Shown here one piece after another: positions 1 to 7,775 of a stretch of DNA of 50,314 bases (its first letter is position 1; each line of letters begins with the position of its first letter). This DNA comes from Bacillota bacterium (GTDB lineage Bacteria; Bacillota_I; Bacilli_A; Erysipelotrichales; Coprobacillaceae). The stretch lies in the NCBI GenBank assembly GCA_030540195.1, contig JAUNWT010000007.1, forward strand, positions 1 through 50,314, written 5' to 3'. A program made the position numbers and the translations under genes. Below the pieces are notes generated by a model. The model made no database searches. It was not told where the DNA came from and saw nothing but the letters and a program-made list of their open reading frames with translations.

Positions 1-1
1 A

Positions 2-244
2 GTATTTTCTTTTGAAAAACCTGATCCGCTTGAAGACGTTCATGAAGCAAAGAAAGATGTGGTTGATTTTACACCGGTTGTATTTTCAAACATTATGTTA
101 GAAGTGCCAATGAGGGTCGTAAAAGATGACGCTAACATCAAGGAATCAGGTAAAGGTTGGAAAATACTCGACGGTCAAGAAGATCGAGATGAGGAATACA
201 TTGATCCAAGGTTAGCAAAATTGAAAGATTATTTTAAACAATAG
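2..244 (+). CDS. YceD/DUF177 family protein, C-terminal part
   Basis: The reading frame is open from the left edge, so the N-terminus lies outside the window and about 80 residues are visible. They carry the family's VPMRVV-type motif, an acidic stretch and the C-terminal DPRLAKLKDYF segment typical of DUF177 proteins. It ends 12 bases before rpmF. The yceD-rpmF pairing is one of the most conserved in bacteria, and YceD proteins are linked to 23S rRNA/large-subunit metabolism. The family call rests on motif plus neighbour. Confidence 0.85.
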   Translation, partial: VFSFEKPDPLEDVHEAKKDVVDFTPVVFSNIMLEVPMRVVKDDANIKESGKGWKILDGQEDRDEEYIDPRLAKLKDYFKQ

Positions 245-256
245 GAGGATATAAAG

Positions 257-424
257 ATGGCAGTACCATTTAGAAGAGTTTCTAGTACAAGAAGAAATAA
301 AAGAAGAACACATGATAAATTATCTGCACCAACTTTAGTTGTATGTCCAGAATGTGGAGAATACAAAATGTCTCATAGAGTTTGTAAACATTGTGGAACT
401 TACAAAGGTAAAAAAGTTTTATAA
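257..424 (+). CDS. rpmF: 50S ribosomal protein L32
   Basis: A 55-residue protein beginning [20 protein letters not shown], with the basic N-terminal half and two cysteine pairs (CPEC and CKHC) that bind zinc in the C+ form of L32. A strong ribosome binding site (AGGAGG, 244-249) precedes the ATG. It follows the yceD-like gene directly and is followed by two terminator hairpins, so the yceD-rpmF unit ends here. Having all four cysteines means it is the zinc-dependent paralogue type; whether a zinc-free copy exists elsewhere cannot be seen. Confidence 0.97.
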   Translation: MAVPFRRVSSTRRNKRRTHDKLSAPTLVVCPECGEYKMSHRVCKHCGTYKGKKVL

Positions 425-428
425 GAAG

Positions 429-451
429 ATCACCGTTTAGGTGATTTTTTT
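429..451 (+). terminator. Intrinsic terminator 1 after rpmF
   Basis: Stem ATCACC (429-434) pairs with GGTGAT (440-445) around a 5-base loop and runs into seven T (445-451). Confidence 0.85.
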
Positions 452-458
452 GTTTTTA

Positions 459-482
459 GAGGGCGAATGCCCTCTTTTTTTT
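459..482 (+). terminator. Intrinsic terminator 2 after rpmF
   Basis: Stem GAGGGC (459-464) pairs with GCCCTC (469-474) around loop GAAT, followed by eight T. This second terminator insulates the division cluster from rpmF transcription. Confidence 0.9.
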
Positions 483-536
483 GTGACTTTGTCCACAATT
501 TGTGAACATTTCCCATGATTTATTCACATTCGTTTA

Positions 537-565
537 TTGAATAATAAATATAAAGAGTATATAAT
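537..565 (+). promoter_or_regulatory. Sigma-A-type promoter of the mraZ operon
   Basis: TTGAAT (537-542) and a perfect TATAAT (560-565) separated by 17 bases. The start point would fall near 572, inside the MraZ-box array, so repressor binding there would block initiation. Confidence 0.8.
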
Positions 566-611
566 GGTGGTATAAAGTGGTAAAAAAGGATATAAAAGTG
601 TTAAAAAGTGG
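564..611 (+). promoter_or_regulatory. MraZ-box repeat array
   Basis: Three good boxes, AAAGTGG (574-580), AAAGTGT (595-601) and AAAGTGG (605-611), with weaker copies ATGGTGG (564-570) and AAAAGGA (584-590) filling the gaps, give a 10-11 bp period. AAAGTG-type repeats at this period are the known operator of MraZ in low-GC Gram-positives and mollicutes. The array starts at the -10 element and runs to the mraZ start, which fits autorepression. Confidence 0.75.
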
Positions 612-620
612 GTGAAAAAT

Positions 621-1052
621 ATGTTCATGGGTGAATTTAGGCATTCAATTGATGCCAAAGGACGTCTTACAATTCCATCAAAGATAAGAAATCAATGTCA
701 AGGCTCTATTTATGTCGCTCGTGGATTTGATGGATGCCTTGCTTTTTACACTAAAGAAGAATGGGAACCTTTTTGCCAAAAGCTTTTAGCACTTCCTTCA
801 AATAAAAAAGAGGTGCGTAAAGCTATCCGTTTTACCATTTCTAGTGCCAGTGAGTGCGAATTTGACAAGTTAGGAAGAATCAATATACCCACAAACCTAC
901 GTACACTTGCCGGACTTGAAAAAGAATGTGTCATTATCGGTGCTGGAAATCATGGTGAAATCTGGTCTCAAGAAAAATGGGATGAATATTATAACGATAA
1001 TCAAGACGGTTATGATGATATCTTAGAATCATTAGATGACTTTAGTTTATAG
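621..1052 (+). CDS. mraZ: Transcriptional regulator MraZ
   Basis: A 143-residue protein with two SpoVT/AbrB-like repeats, each with the DxKGR/DxLGR signature ([13 protein letters not shown] near the start, [13 protein letters not shown] in the second half). MraZ forms a ring and binds direct repeats in its own promoter to control the division/cell-wall cluster. I chose ATG 621 ([11 protein letters not shown]) because family members begin exactly so and are 143 residues long; an in-frame GTG at 612 lies in the operator array. It ends 10 bases before rsmH, whose ribosome binding site overlaps its stop. Confidence 0.96.
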   Translation: MFMGEFRHSIDAKGRLTIPSKIRNQCQGSIYVARGFDGCLAFYTKEEWEPFCQKLLALPSNKKEVRKAIRFTISSASECEFDKLGRINIPTNLRTLAGLEKECVIIGAGNHGEIWSQEKWDEYYNDNQDGYDDILESLDDFSL

Positions 1053-1062
1053 GAGGAAAAGT

Positions 1063-1998
1063 ATGTTCAACCATGTGACAGTTTTATTAAATGAAGCAGT
1101 AGAAGGTTTGAATGTAAAATCCGATGGTATTTATGTCGATTGTACACTTGGTGGAGCAGGACACTCAAGCTTGATCTTAAAACAACTCACAACAGGACAT
1201 TTGTATTGTTTTGATCAAGATGAAAATGCTATCCAAGCAGCAAGACAAAGACTCGAAGCTATTGGAGATCAATTTACAATTATTCAATCAAACTTTAAAA
1301 ATATAAAGGCAGAACTTAATCAACGTGGTGTGGATCATGTTGATGGGATTCTTTTTGACTTAGGAGTTTCATCTCCACAATTTGACAATGCTGAAAGAGG
1401 TTTTAGCTATAACTATGATGCACGTTTAGATATGCGTATGGATCAATCATCTTCTTTAGATGCCCATGAAATTGTCAATCATTATAGTTATGAACAACTC
1501 GTAGAGATATTATATAAATATGCTGATGAAAAATTTGCGAAACAAATTGCACGAAGAATCGAAAAAGAACGTGAAATTCAACCAATCGATACGACTTTCC
1601 AATTAGTAGAAATCGTTAAAAGCGCGATTCCTGCCTATGCTAGAAGAAAAGGGGGACATCCCGCTAAAAGAACTTTTCAAGCATTAAGAATTGCGGTCAA
1701 TGATGAATTGAATGTCTTTGATATTGCTTTAAAAGATGCACTTGATTTATTAAATATCAATGGGCGTATTGCCGTTATTACCTTCCATAGTTTGGAAGAT
1801 AAAATATGTAAATATACATTTAATGACGTTTCTAAATTAAAGGATGTACCTAAAGGATTACCCGTTATTCCTGAAGAAATGCAACCTAAATTTAAACTCA
1901 TTAATAAAAAACCAATTATCGCAACAGAAGAAGAATTAAATGAGAACCATCGTTCTCATTCAGCTAAATTAAGAGTAATAGAGAGGGTTAGAGTATGA
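1063..1998 (+). CDS. rsmH: 16S rRNA (cytosine(1402)-N(4))-methyltransferase
   Basis: A 311-residue class I SAM-dependent methyltransferase that N4-methylates C1402 in the decoding centre of 16S rRNA. Visible signatures are the N-terminal [10 protein letters not shown], the SAM-binding loop [23 protein letters not shown], the RGFSY/DMRMD segment, [20 protein letters not shown] and the C-terminal [11 protein letters not shown]. The start follows TAGGAGGAAAAGT, and the length equals the Bacillus enzyme. It overlaps the following ftsL-like gene by ATGA (1995-1998), indicating translational coupling. Confidence 0.98.
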   Translation: MFNHVTVLLNEAVEGLNVKSDGIYVDCTLGGAGHSSLILKQLTTGHLYCFDQDENAIQAARQRLEAIGDQFTIIQSNFKNIKAELNQRGVDHVDGILFDLGVSSPQFDNAERGFSYNYDARLDMRMDQSSSLDAHEIVNHYSYEQLVEILYKYADEKFAKQIARRIEKEREIQPIDTTFQLVEIVKSAIPAYARRKGGHPAKRTFQALRIAVNDELNVFDIALKDALDLLNINGRIAVITFHSLEDKICKYTFNDVSKLKDVPKGLPVIPEEMQPKFKLINKKPIIATEEELNENHRSHSAKLRVIERVRV

Positions 1999-2285
1999 AA
2001 AAAAGAAGAAAAACAGGTTTTGAATCATTTGCACAAACATTTTTAATTATCACAACAGTTATTTTTGTCTTTGGAATTATTATGGTTAAGTCTGTTGAAT
2101 CTTCTTATAACCGCACAATTCAAAAGTTACAAAATGAAATTAATACAGTTGAATCAGACATTGATAGCTTACAAATGCAAAAACAAGAACTTGTCTCTTT
2201 TAATAGAGTAGCAGAAGTGGCAACATCTAAAGGATATACGTATCAAAATGATGCAACAGCTTCAACAACAGGAGTTCAAGAATAA
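1995..2285 (+). CDS. FtsL-like cell division protein
   Basis: A 96-residue protein with a short basic N-terminus (KKRRK), one transmembrane helix at about residues 15-33, and an extracytoplasmic coiled-coil segment (about 38-65). This is the bitopic FtsL layout. Sequence is poorly conserved in this family, so the call rests on topology, size and the position between rsmH and a class B PBP gene. FtsL normally forms a complex with DivIC/FtsB and the septal transpeptidase. It overlaps rsmH by four bases and the next gene by one (TAATG). Confidence 0.8.
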   Translation: MKKRRKTGFESFAQTFLIITTVIFVFGIIMVKSVESSYNRTIQKLQNEINTVESDIDSLQMQKQELVSFNRVAEVATSKGYTYQNDATASTTGVQE

Positions 2286-4435
2286 TGAAGAAATCAAAAA
2301 GCGCAAAGGTAACGGCAGTTGTCTTTGCTATTATTATTTTTGCTCTTGTCGTTAATATTGTTTTTTTAGGAGCTACAGGAAAGCATTTGATCAGTGGTGA
2401 AAATATTGCTGCATTTGCGAAAAATAGAAGTAAAAAAGAAGTTGTTGAATATGCTCAAAGAGGGCAAATCTATACCAGTGATCAAGAAAAAGTTGCGGTT
2501 AATGTCAAAAAATATAAAATCATTCTTGTTCTTTCTTCAAGTCGTACAGGCTATGGAAAGAAGCTCGCCTATGTTAAAAATATTAGTAAAACAGCAAGTC
2601 AATTGGCTCCTATTTTAGGTATGGATGAAAATGAATTGACGACAAAACTTCAAAAAGCAAAAGATGCAGGAAGATATCAAGTTGAACTTGGAAGTCAAGG
2701 AAATAATCTTTCAGCTTCTGTCAAAAAACAAATTGAAGATTTAAAATTACCAGGTATTGAATTTACTGAATCGAATTCACGTTATTATCCATTAGGTGAT
2801 TTTTGTAGTTATATTGTTGGTTATGCAAAAAGTTACGAAGACCAAAGTATAAAAAAAATGGTTGGAGAAATGGGACTTGAACTTTCTTATGATAAAACGC
2901 TTAAAGGAAAAAATGGTTATAAGGTTTATCAAACCGACGCTAATGGTTATGCTTTAGTGGATGGAACTTTAAGAGAAAAAGATCCAACAAATGGACAAGA
3001 TATTTATTTAACAATCGATAGTGGTTTACAAAGAAATCTCGATTACATGATGTCTAGTGCCTACAATGAAAGTGGGGCACAAGTTGTCACAGCGGGTGTT
3101 ATGGAAATTAAAACAGGAAGAATCCTTGCAATGTCAACTTATCCTTCATTTAATCCAAACGAAAGAAACATTTCAACTTTTAATAATTACTTCTTAGAAG
3201 GTACAATTGAATGTGGATCCGTTTTTAAACCTTTTATTTATGCAGATTCAATTGAAGAAGGTAAGTATGATCATAATGCTTACTATAATTCAGGTATGTA
3301 TAATGTTTATTATGGAAATAAACTAGTTGCGACAATTAAAGATCATAACCATGGTGAAGGATGGGGTTCAATTACATATGATCAAGGTCTTTATCATTCA
3401 AGTAACGTCGCTATTTGTAATTTATTAGATAAAGGATATGTAACGAAAGATGTCTTAACAGAAAAATTGAATGATTTAGGTTTCTTCCAAGGAGATACGA
3501 TGGATGGACTTACATGTTCTTCTTCTATTAATGCTTATACCCGTAGTGGTGCAGGAAAATTAGAATATCTTACAACTGGATTTGGACAAGGTTCTACGGT
3601 AACTCCTTATCAATTATTAAAAGCGTATAGTGTTTTTGGTAATGGTGGAAAAACAGTACAACCTCATGTGGTTGATAAAATTGTTGATCCTGAAACAAAT
3701 AAAGTCACTTATCAAGCCACACCACAGTACTCTAAACAAATTTTTTCTGAAAACACAGTAAAAGAAGTAAGAGATTTAATGTTAGGTGTTATTGAAGATC
3801 AACAAGGGACAGGTAAAAATTATCGTTTAGATAATGGGGTTCGTATGATTGGTAAAACAGGAACAGGACAAGTTGTAGAAAATGGTGGCTATAGTACTTC
3901 AGTTTATATGCACTCTTTTGTTGGGCTTGCCCCTTATGAAGATCCTCAAGTTGTCATGTTTTTAACTTTTAAATCAGGGGATTCTTACGCTCAATATATG
4001 CCAGATATTGTTAAACAAACGATGACAGGTGCTTTACAAGTTGTTAATCAATATAACGCGACAGATGAAAAAACAGTGGATGAAAGCTATACGCTTGATT
4101 CATATACAAATCAATCTGTCAACTATGTTAAATCTAAGCTTGAATCAAAATCTTTAAATGTTCAAGTTATTGGAAATGGTGGAAGTGTCATTGAACAATA
4201 TCCACTTGCTAAAAATAAGGTTACAAGTGGTGACAAAGTCTTTATTAAGACCGAAGGAACGGATATTACGCTTCCGGATTTAACGGGCTGGTCTAAAAAA
4301 GAAGTACAAACGTATGCTTCACTGGCAGAAATTCAATTATCAATTGAAGGTACTAGTGGACATGTCACCTCACAAAGTATAGAGGCAAATCAGGTGATTC
4401 ATAAAGGAGATAGCTTATCGATCACTTTATCTTAA
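2285..4435 (+). CDS. Class B penicillin-binding protein with two PASTA domains (PBP2X/FtsI-like)
   Basis: A 716-residue D,D-transpeptidase expected to crosslink septal peptidoglycan. It has an N-terminal membrane anchor (about 10-30), a PBP dimerization domain, and a transpeptidase domain with the acyl-enzyme serine in SVFK (Ser312-Lys315), the SSN triad (372-374) and KTGTG (Lys524). Two C-terminal PASTA repeats follow (about 600-655 and 660-716). The catalytic tetrad is SVFK where STxK is common; the required Ser and Lys are present. It is coupled to the ftsL-like gene by a one-base overlap and is followed by a strong terminator-like hairpin. Confidence 0.93.
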   Translation: MKKSKSAKVTAVVFAIIIFALVVNIVFLGATGKHLISGENIAAFAKNRSKKEVVEYAQRGQIYTSDQEKVAVNVKKYKIILVLSSSRTGYGKKLAYVKNISKTASQLAPILGMDENELTTKLQKAKDAGRYQVELGSQGNNLSASVKKQIEDLKLPGIEFTESNSRYYPLGDFCSYIVGYAKSYEDQSIKKMVGEMGLELSYDKTLKGKNGYKVYQTDANGYALVDGTLREKDPTNGQDIYLTIDSGLQRNLDYMMSSAYNESGAQVVTAGVMEIKTGRILAMSTYPSFNPNERNISTFNNYFLEGTIECGSVFKPFIYADSIEEGKYDHNAYYNSGMYNVYYGNKLVATIKDHNHGEGWGSITYDQGLYHSSNVAICNLLDKGYVTKDVLTEKLNDLGFFQGDTMDGLTCSSSINAYTRSGAGKLEYLTTGFGQGSTVTPYQLLKAYSVFGNGGKTVQPHVVDKIVDPETNKVTYQATPQYSKQIFSENTVKEVRDLMLGVIEDQQGTGKNYRLDNGVRMIGKTGTGQVVENGGYSTSVYMHSFVGLAPYEDPQVVMFLTFKSGDSYAQYMPDIVKQTMTGALQVVNQYNATDEKTVDESYTLDSYTNQSVNYVKSKLESKSLNVQVIGNGGSVIEQYPLAKNKVTSGDKVFIKTEGTDITLPDLTGWSKKEVQTYASLAEIQLSIEGTSGHVTSQSIEANQVIHKGDSLSITLS

Positions 4436-4458
4436 GGGCATAAAATGCCCTTTTTTTT
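4434..4458 (+). terminator. Terminator hairpin between the two PBP genes
   Basis: AGGGCAT (4435-4441) pairs with ATGCCCT (4445-4451) around AAA and is followed by eight T (4451-4458). The first stem bases overlap the stop codon of the upstream PBP. It should reduce or end transcription before the second PBP gene. Confidence 0.85.
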
Positions 4459-4480
4459 CATATTTTATAATGGTGACATT

Positions 4481-6385
4481 ATGTTATTTGAACAAACAAT
4501 CAAAAAAATAAAAATGGTTAAACTCTTTATTATTCTTTTAAGTTTAGCTCTTATTTTTAAAGTAGGTTATATACAAATAATAGATCGTAAAACAATTTAT
4601 GATAAAGCTTTAGAGTCCTGGCAAAGATCTTTTCCTGTACAGGCAAATCGAGGAAAAATTTATGATCGTCGTGGTAATGTTTTAGCTACAGACTTAACAA
4701 CGGCTTCTTTAGTTGTAGTGCCAAGTCAAATTCAAGATAAAGCAACGACTGCGTTTGCCCTTGCTAAGATTTTAAATGTCGAAGCAAGGTCACTAGAAGA
4801 AAAATTGAATAAAAAAGTATCAATTCAAAGAATATCTCCTGAAGGAAGACAACTTGATGATGAAAAAGCATTACGTATCCAACGTCTAAATTTATCAGGT
4901 GTTTATTTGATTAAAGATACTAAACGTTATTATCCTTTAAATCATTATTTAAGTCATTGTCTTGGATTTGTCGGAATTGATAATCAAGGGTTGCTTGGTT
5001 TGGAATTAGAATACGATCATTATTTAAAAGGAAAGAACGGTTCCATTGATTACTACATGGATGCTAAAAGCCATAATTTAAAAATGTATCCGAGTCATTA
5101 TAGTGCGAGTCTTTCAGGAATGAATCTTGCTCTTACAATTGATAAAAAAGTTCAGGATGTTGTTGAAAGAGAACTGAATAATGCCTATGATACCTATCAT
5201 CCTGATGGCATTTGGGCACTTGCCATGAATCCTCAAAACGGAGAAATTCTGGCAATGTCCAGTAAACCAGATTTTAATCCTAATGATTATAAAAATGAAG
5301 ATTCTTCTATTTATAATCAAAATATTCCTATTTGGAAAACTTATGAACCAGGTTCAACCTTTAAAATTATTACTTTTTCTAGCGCCCTTAATGAAAATCT
5401 CTTTGATATGGATAAGGATACGTACTTTGATAAAGGCTATGAATATGTCTCAGGAGCACGTATTAAATCATGGAAAAAGGGAGGACATGGCTTGCAGACA
5501 TTTCGGGAAGTTCTCCAAAATTCATCCAATCCAGGCTTTGTGGAAATTGGTCGACGTCTTGGTAAAAAAAGAATTTATAATTATGTCAAAAACTTTGGAC
5601 TTACTCAAAAAACAGGAATTGATTTACCAGGAGAATCTTGTGGAATCATGTTTGACTATAAAAACTTTCATGAACTTGAACAAGCAACCGTTGCTTTTGG
5701 ACAAGGAATTTCGGTTTCACCTTTACAACTTGTGACAGCAATCTCTGCTTGTGTCAATGGGGGTTATCTTTTACAACCACATATTTTAAAAGAAGTTCGC
5801 AGCAATAATAATGAACTTGTTTATCAAGCAAAAAGAAAAGTCAAAAGACAAGTGATTAAAGAAGAAACCTCAAAGAAAGTGCGAGATGCGCTTGAAAGTG
5901 TTGTTACTGATGGTGGAGGGAGAAATGCCTATATTGATGGTTATCGAATTGGGGGAAAAACCGGAACGGCCCAAAAAGCCGTCAATGGAAGTTATGTTGG
6001 AGGAGGTTATATTCTTTCCTTTGTTGGAATTGCCCCTATTGATGATCCTCAAATTGTTTTATATATAGCCATGGATAATCCTAAAAACTGTATTCAATAT
6101 GGAGGAACAACGGTAGCCCCGATTGCAAGAAAGATGTTTTTAGATATTTTACCGGCTTTAAATGTGAAAAAAGTGAAATCACAAAGACAAAAATCATTTT
6201 CAGTAATGGATAAAAAAACAATCAAAGTTGAAAATTATATTGGTAAACAAAGAAAAGAAGTTCAAAATATTTCTTTACGTTTTAAATTTGAAGGAAAAGG
6301 AAATGTTGTTATTGATCAACTACCTCGAAAAGGAGAGTATGTTGAAGAAGGAGATACGATTGTCATTATGTTAGGAGAAAAATAA
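4481..6385 (+). CDS. Class B penicillin-binding protein (FtsI/SpoVD-like)
   Basis: A 634-residue transpeptidase with an N-terminal anchor helix (about 13-32), the dimerization-domain motif RGKIYDRRGNVLA, catalytic STFK (Ser292-Lys295), SSN (348-350) and KTGTA (Lys493), plus one C-terminal PASTA-like module (about 575-634). I chose ATG 4481 (MLFEQTIKKIK); the frame is open upstream to 4445 but that part overlaps the hairpin's T run and has no ribosome binding site. It is closer to the FtsI/SpoVD type than its neighbour. Whether the two share septal work or one serves another stage cannot be told from sequence. Confidence 0.92.
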   Translation: MLFEQTIKKIKMVKLFIILLSLALIFKVGYIQIIDRKTIYDKALESWQRSFPVQANRGKIYDRRGNVLATDLTTASLVVVPSQIQDKATTAFALAKILNVEARSLEEKLNKKVSIQRISPEGRQLDDEKALRIQRLNLSGVYLIKDTKRYYPLNHYLSHCLGFVGIDNQGLLGLELEYDHYLKGKNGSIDYYMDAKSHNLKMYPSHYSASLSGMNLALTIDKKVQDVVERELNNAYDTYHPDGIWALAMNPQNGEILAMSSKPDFNPNDYKNEDSSIYNQNIPIWKTYEPGSTFKIITFSSALNENLFDMDKDTYFDKGYEYVSGARIKSWKKGGHGLQTFREVLQNSSNPGFVEIGRRLGKKRIYNYVKNFGLTQKTGIDLPGESCGIMFDYKNFHELEQATVAFGQGISVSPLQLVTAISACVNGGYLLQPHILKEVRSNNNELVYQAKRKVKRQVIKEETSKKVRDALESVVTDGGGRNAYIDGYRIGGKTGTAQKAVNGSYVGGGYILSFVGIAPIDDPQIVLYIAMDNPKNCIQYGGTTVAPIARKMFLDILPALNVKKVKSQRQKSFSVMDKKTIKVENYIGKQRKEVQNISLRFKFEGKGNVVIDQLPRKGEYVEEGDTIVIMLGEK

Positions 6386-6408
6386 TTCAATAAATTAAAG
6401 CCAAAGAG

Positions 6409-6437
6409 TTGACAGTGAAAATGAATTTGTATACAAT
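6409..6437 (+). promoter_or_regulatory. Promoter of the aro operon
   Basis: Consensus -35 TTGACA (6409-6414), 17-base spacer and TACAAT (6432-6437). Transcription would start near 6444, giving a leader of about 305 bases before aroF. Confidence 0.88.
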
Positions 6438-6444
6438 AAGCTTA

Positions 6445-6712
6445 CATTTGATATAAATACTGTGAAAAGAAAGAGTAGACATTAACCTTTAGCGTAGAGA
6501 TTTCCTGGTTGGTGAAAAGGAAAATAAATGTTTTTGTTGAATTCGTCTTGGAGTAGAGTGTTGAACAGTTTTTAAGTAGGCATCTCCGGTTACACCCGTT
6601 AACGTGGAAGAGTATGATTGTACTCAATGAGATTAATATAGTAATATATTAATGAACAAAGGTGGTATCACGAAGCGATAGCTCTCGTCCTTTAGGGATG
6701 AGAGCTTTTTTA
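6445..6712 (+). promoter_or_regulatory. T-box leader, probable Phe specifier
   Basis: A tRNA-sensing T-box riboswitch. Stem I elements are visible: GAGTAGAC (about 6472), the AGAGA motif (about 6496), the distal hairpin TTTCC...GGAAA with GGTTGGTG, and a specifier loop GAA-TTC (6539-6544), in which UUC (6542-6544) would pair with the tRNA-Phe anticodon. A stem III segment with CCGTTA-like sequence follows (about 6585-6625). The T-box AAGGTGGTATCACGA lies at about 6659-6673; its TGGT would pair with the ACCA end of uncharged tRNA. The terminator stem GCTCTCGTCC/GGGATGAGAGC (6681-6690, 6695-6705) ends in seven T. Low Phe-tRNA charging should switch on the operon. The specifier assignment is by alignment to the general pattern and fits a Phe pathway operon. 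Confidence 0.93.
6681..6712 (+). terminator. Regulated terminator of the T-box leader
   Basis: Stem 6681-6690 with 6695-6705 and loop TTTA, then a T run to 6711. It is mutually exclusive with the antiterminator formed by the T-box sequence just upstream. Confidence 0.9.
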
Positions 6713-6749
6713 TTTATATCAAGGAATAGAAAAAAAGGGGAAAAGAAAA

Positions 6750-7766
6750 ATGATTATTGTAATGAAATCAACAGCATCTAAAGAAGATGTAGAAAAAGTA
6801 TCAGGGTCAGTAGAAAAATTAGGATTAAGAGTTAATGTTGTAAATGGGGCAACACAATCAGTTATTGGAATTATTGGAGATACCACAAAAGTAGATCCAG
6901 AATCAATCGAAGTCGATCCAGCCGTAGAAAAAGTTATGCATGTTTCAGAACCATACAAACTTGCAAACAGAGCTTTCCATCCAGAAGATTCAGTTATCGA
7001 TGTCGGTGGTGTCAAAATTGGGGGAGGACACTTAGCTGTCATTGCTGGACCATGTTCCGTAGAAAGCAAGGAACAAGTCATTGAAATCGCTAAAGCAGCT
7101 AAAGCTGCTGGTGCGAATCTTTTAAGAGGGGGCGCTTTTAAACCAAGAACATCACCTTATGCTTTCCAAGGAATGGGATCAGCAGGGTTAGATATCTTAG
7201 TAGCGGCTAAAGAAGCAACAGGACTTCCAATCGTATCAGAATTAATGGATGCCGAATACCTAGATGAATTTATTGAAAAAGTAGACTTGATTCAAATTGG
7301 GGCAAGAAATATGCAAAACTTTGATTTATTAAAGAAAGTGGGAAAAGCAACAAAGAAACCAATCTTATTAAAAAGAGGATTAAGTGCAACCTTCCAAGAA
7401 TGGATCATGTCGGCAGAATATATCATGGCAAGTGGAAATCCAAATGTCATCCTATGTGAAAGAGGAGTGAGAACATTTGAATCATATACAAGAAACACTT
7501 TAGACTTACAAGCTGTACCAGTCATCAAAGAATTAACACACTTACCAATCATTATTGATCCAAGTCATGCTGGAGGAAAATGGTGGTTAGTCAATCCGAT
7601 GGCAAAAGCAGCGGTCGCAGCAGGATGTGATGGATTAATGATCGAAGTGCATAACAATCCAGAAAAAGCGTTATGTGATGGACCACAATCATTAAAACCA
7701 GCAAAATTTGAACAACTTATGAAAGAATTAAAACCAATTGCAGATGCTGTTGGTAAAGAAATTTAG
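6750..7766 (+). CDS. aroF: 3-deoxy-7-phosphoheptulonate synthase (type I-beta, with N-terminal regulatory domain)
   Basis: A 338-residue enzyme condensing phosphoenolpyruvate and erythrose 4-phosphate, the entry step of the shikimate pathway. Residues 1-70 form a ferredoxin-like regulatory domain (MIIVMKSTASKEDVEKV), as in the Thermotoga-type enzyme, where it mediates feedback by aromatic amino acids. The catalytic barrel shows AGPCSVES, RGGAFKPRTSPYAFQG, QIGARNMQNF, LLKRG and the metal-binding DPSHAGG. It is the first gene after the T-box, with AAGGGGAAAAG as ribosome binding site, and its TAG stop touches the aroB ribosome binding site. Confidence 0.97.
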   Translation: MIIVMKSTASKEDVEKVSGSVEKLGLRVNVVNGATQSVIGIIGDTTKVDPESIEVDPAVEKVMHVSEPYKLANRAFHPEDSVIDVGGVKIGGGHLAVIAGPCSVESKEQVIEIAKAAKAAGANLLRGGAFKPRTSPYAFQGMGSAGLDILVAAKEATGLPIVSELMDAEYLDEFIEKVDLIQIGARNMQNFDLLKKVGKATKKPILLKRGLSATFQEWIMSAEYIMASGNPNVILCERGVRTFESYTRNTLDLQAVPVIKELTHLPIIIDPSHAGGKWWLVNPMAKAAVAAGCDGLMIEVHNNPEKALCDGPQSLKPAKFEQLMKELKPIADAVGKEI

Positions 7767-7775
7767 GTGATTGTA

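Noticed and set aside
612-620. GTG 612 as mraZ start
   Set aside because: It lies within the last MraZ box and would add residues not found in family members.
746-934. Leftward open frame inside mraZ
   Set aside because: Antisense shadow of a clear family member; no ribosome binding site and no recognisable protein.
5283-5735. Rightward 150-residue frame inside the second PBP gene
   Set aside because: Out-of-frame shadow; the PBP frame contains the catalytic motifs.
6442-6627. Leftward open frame in the T-box leader
   Set aside because: The region is explained by conserved RNA elements; the frame has no family features.
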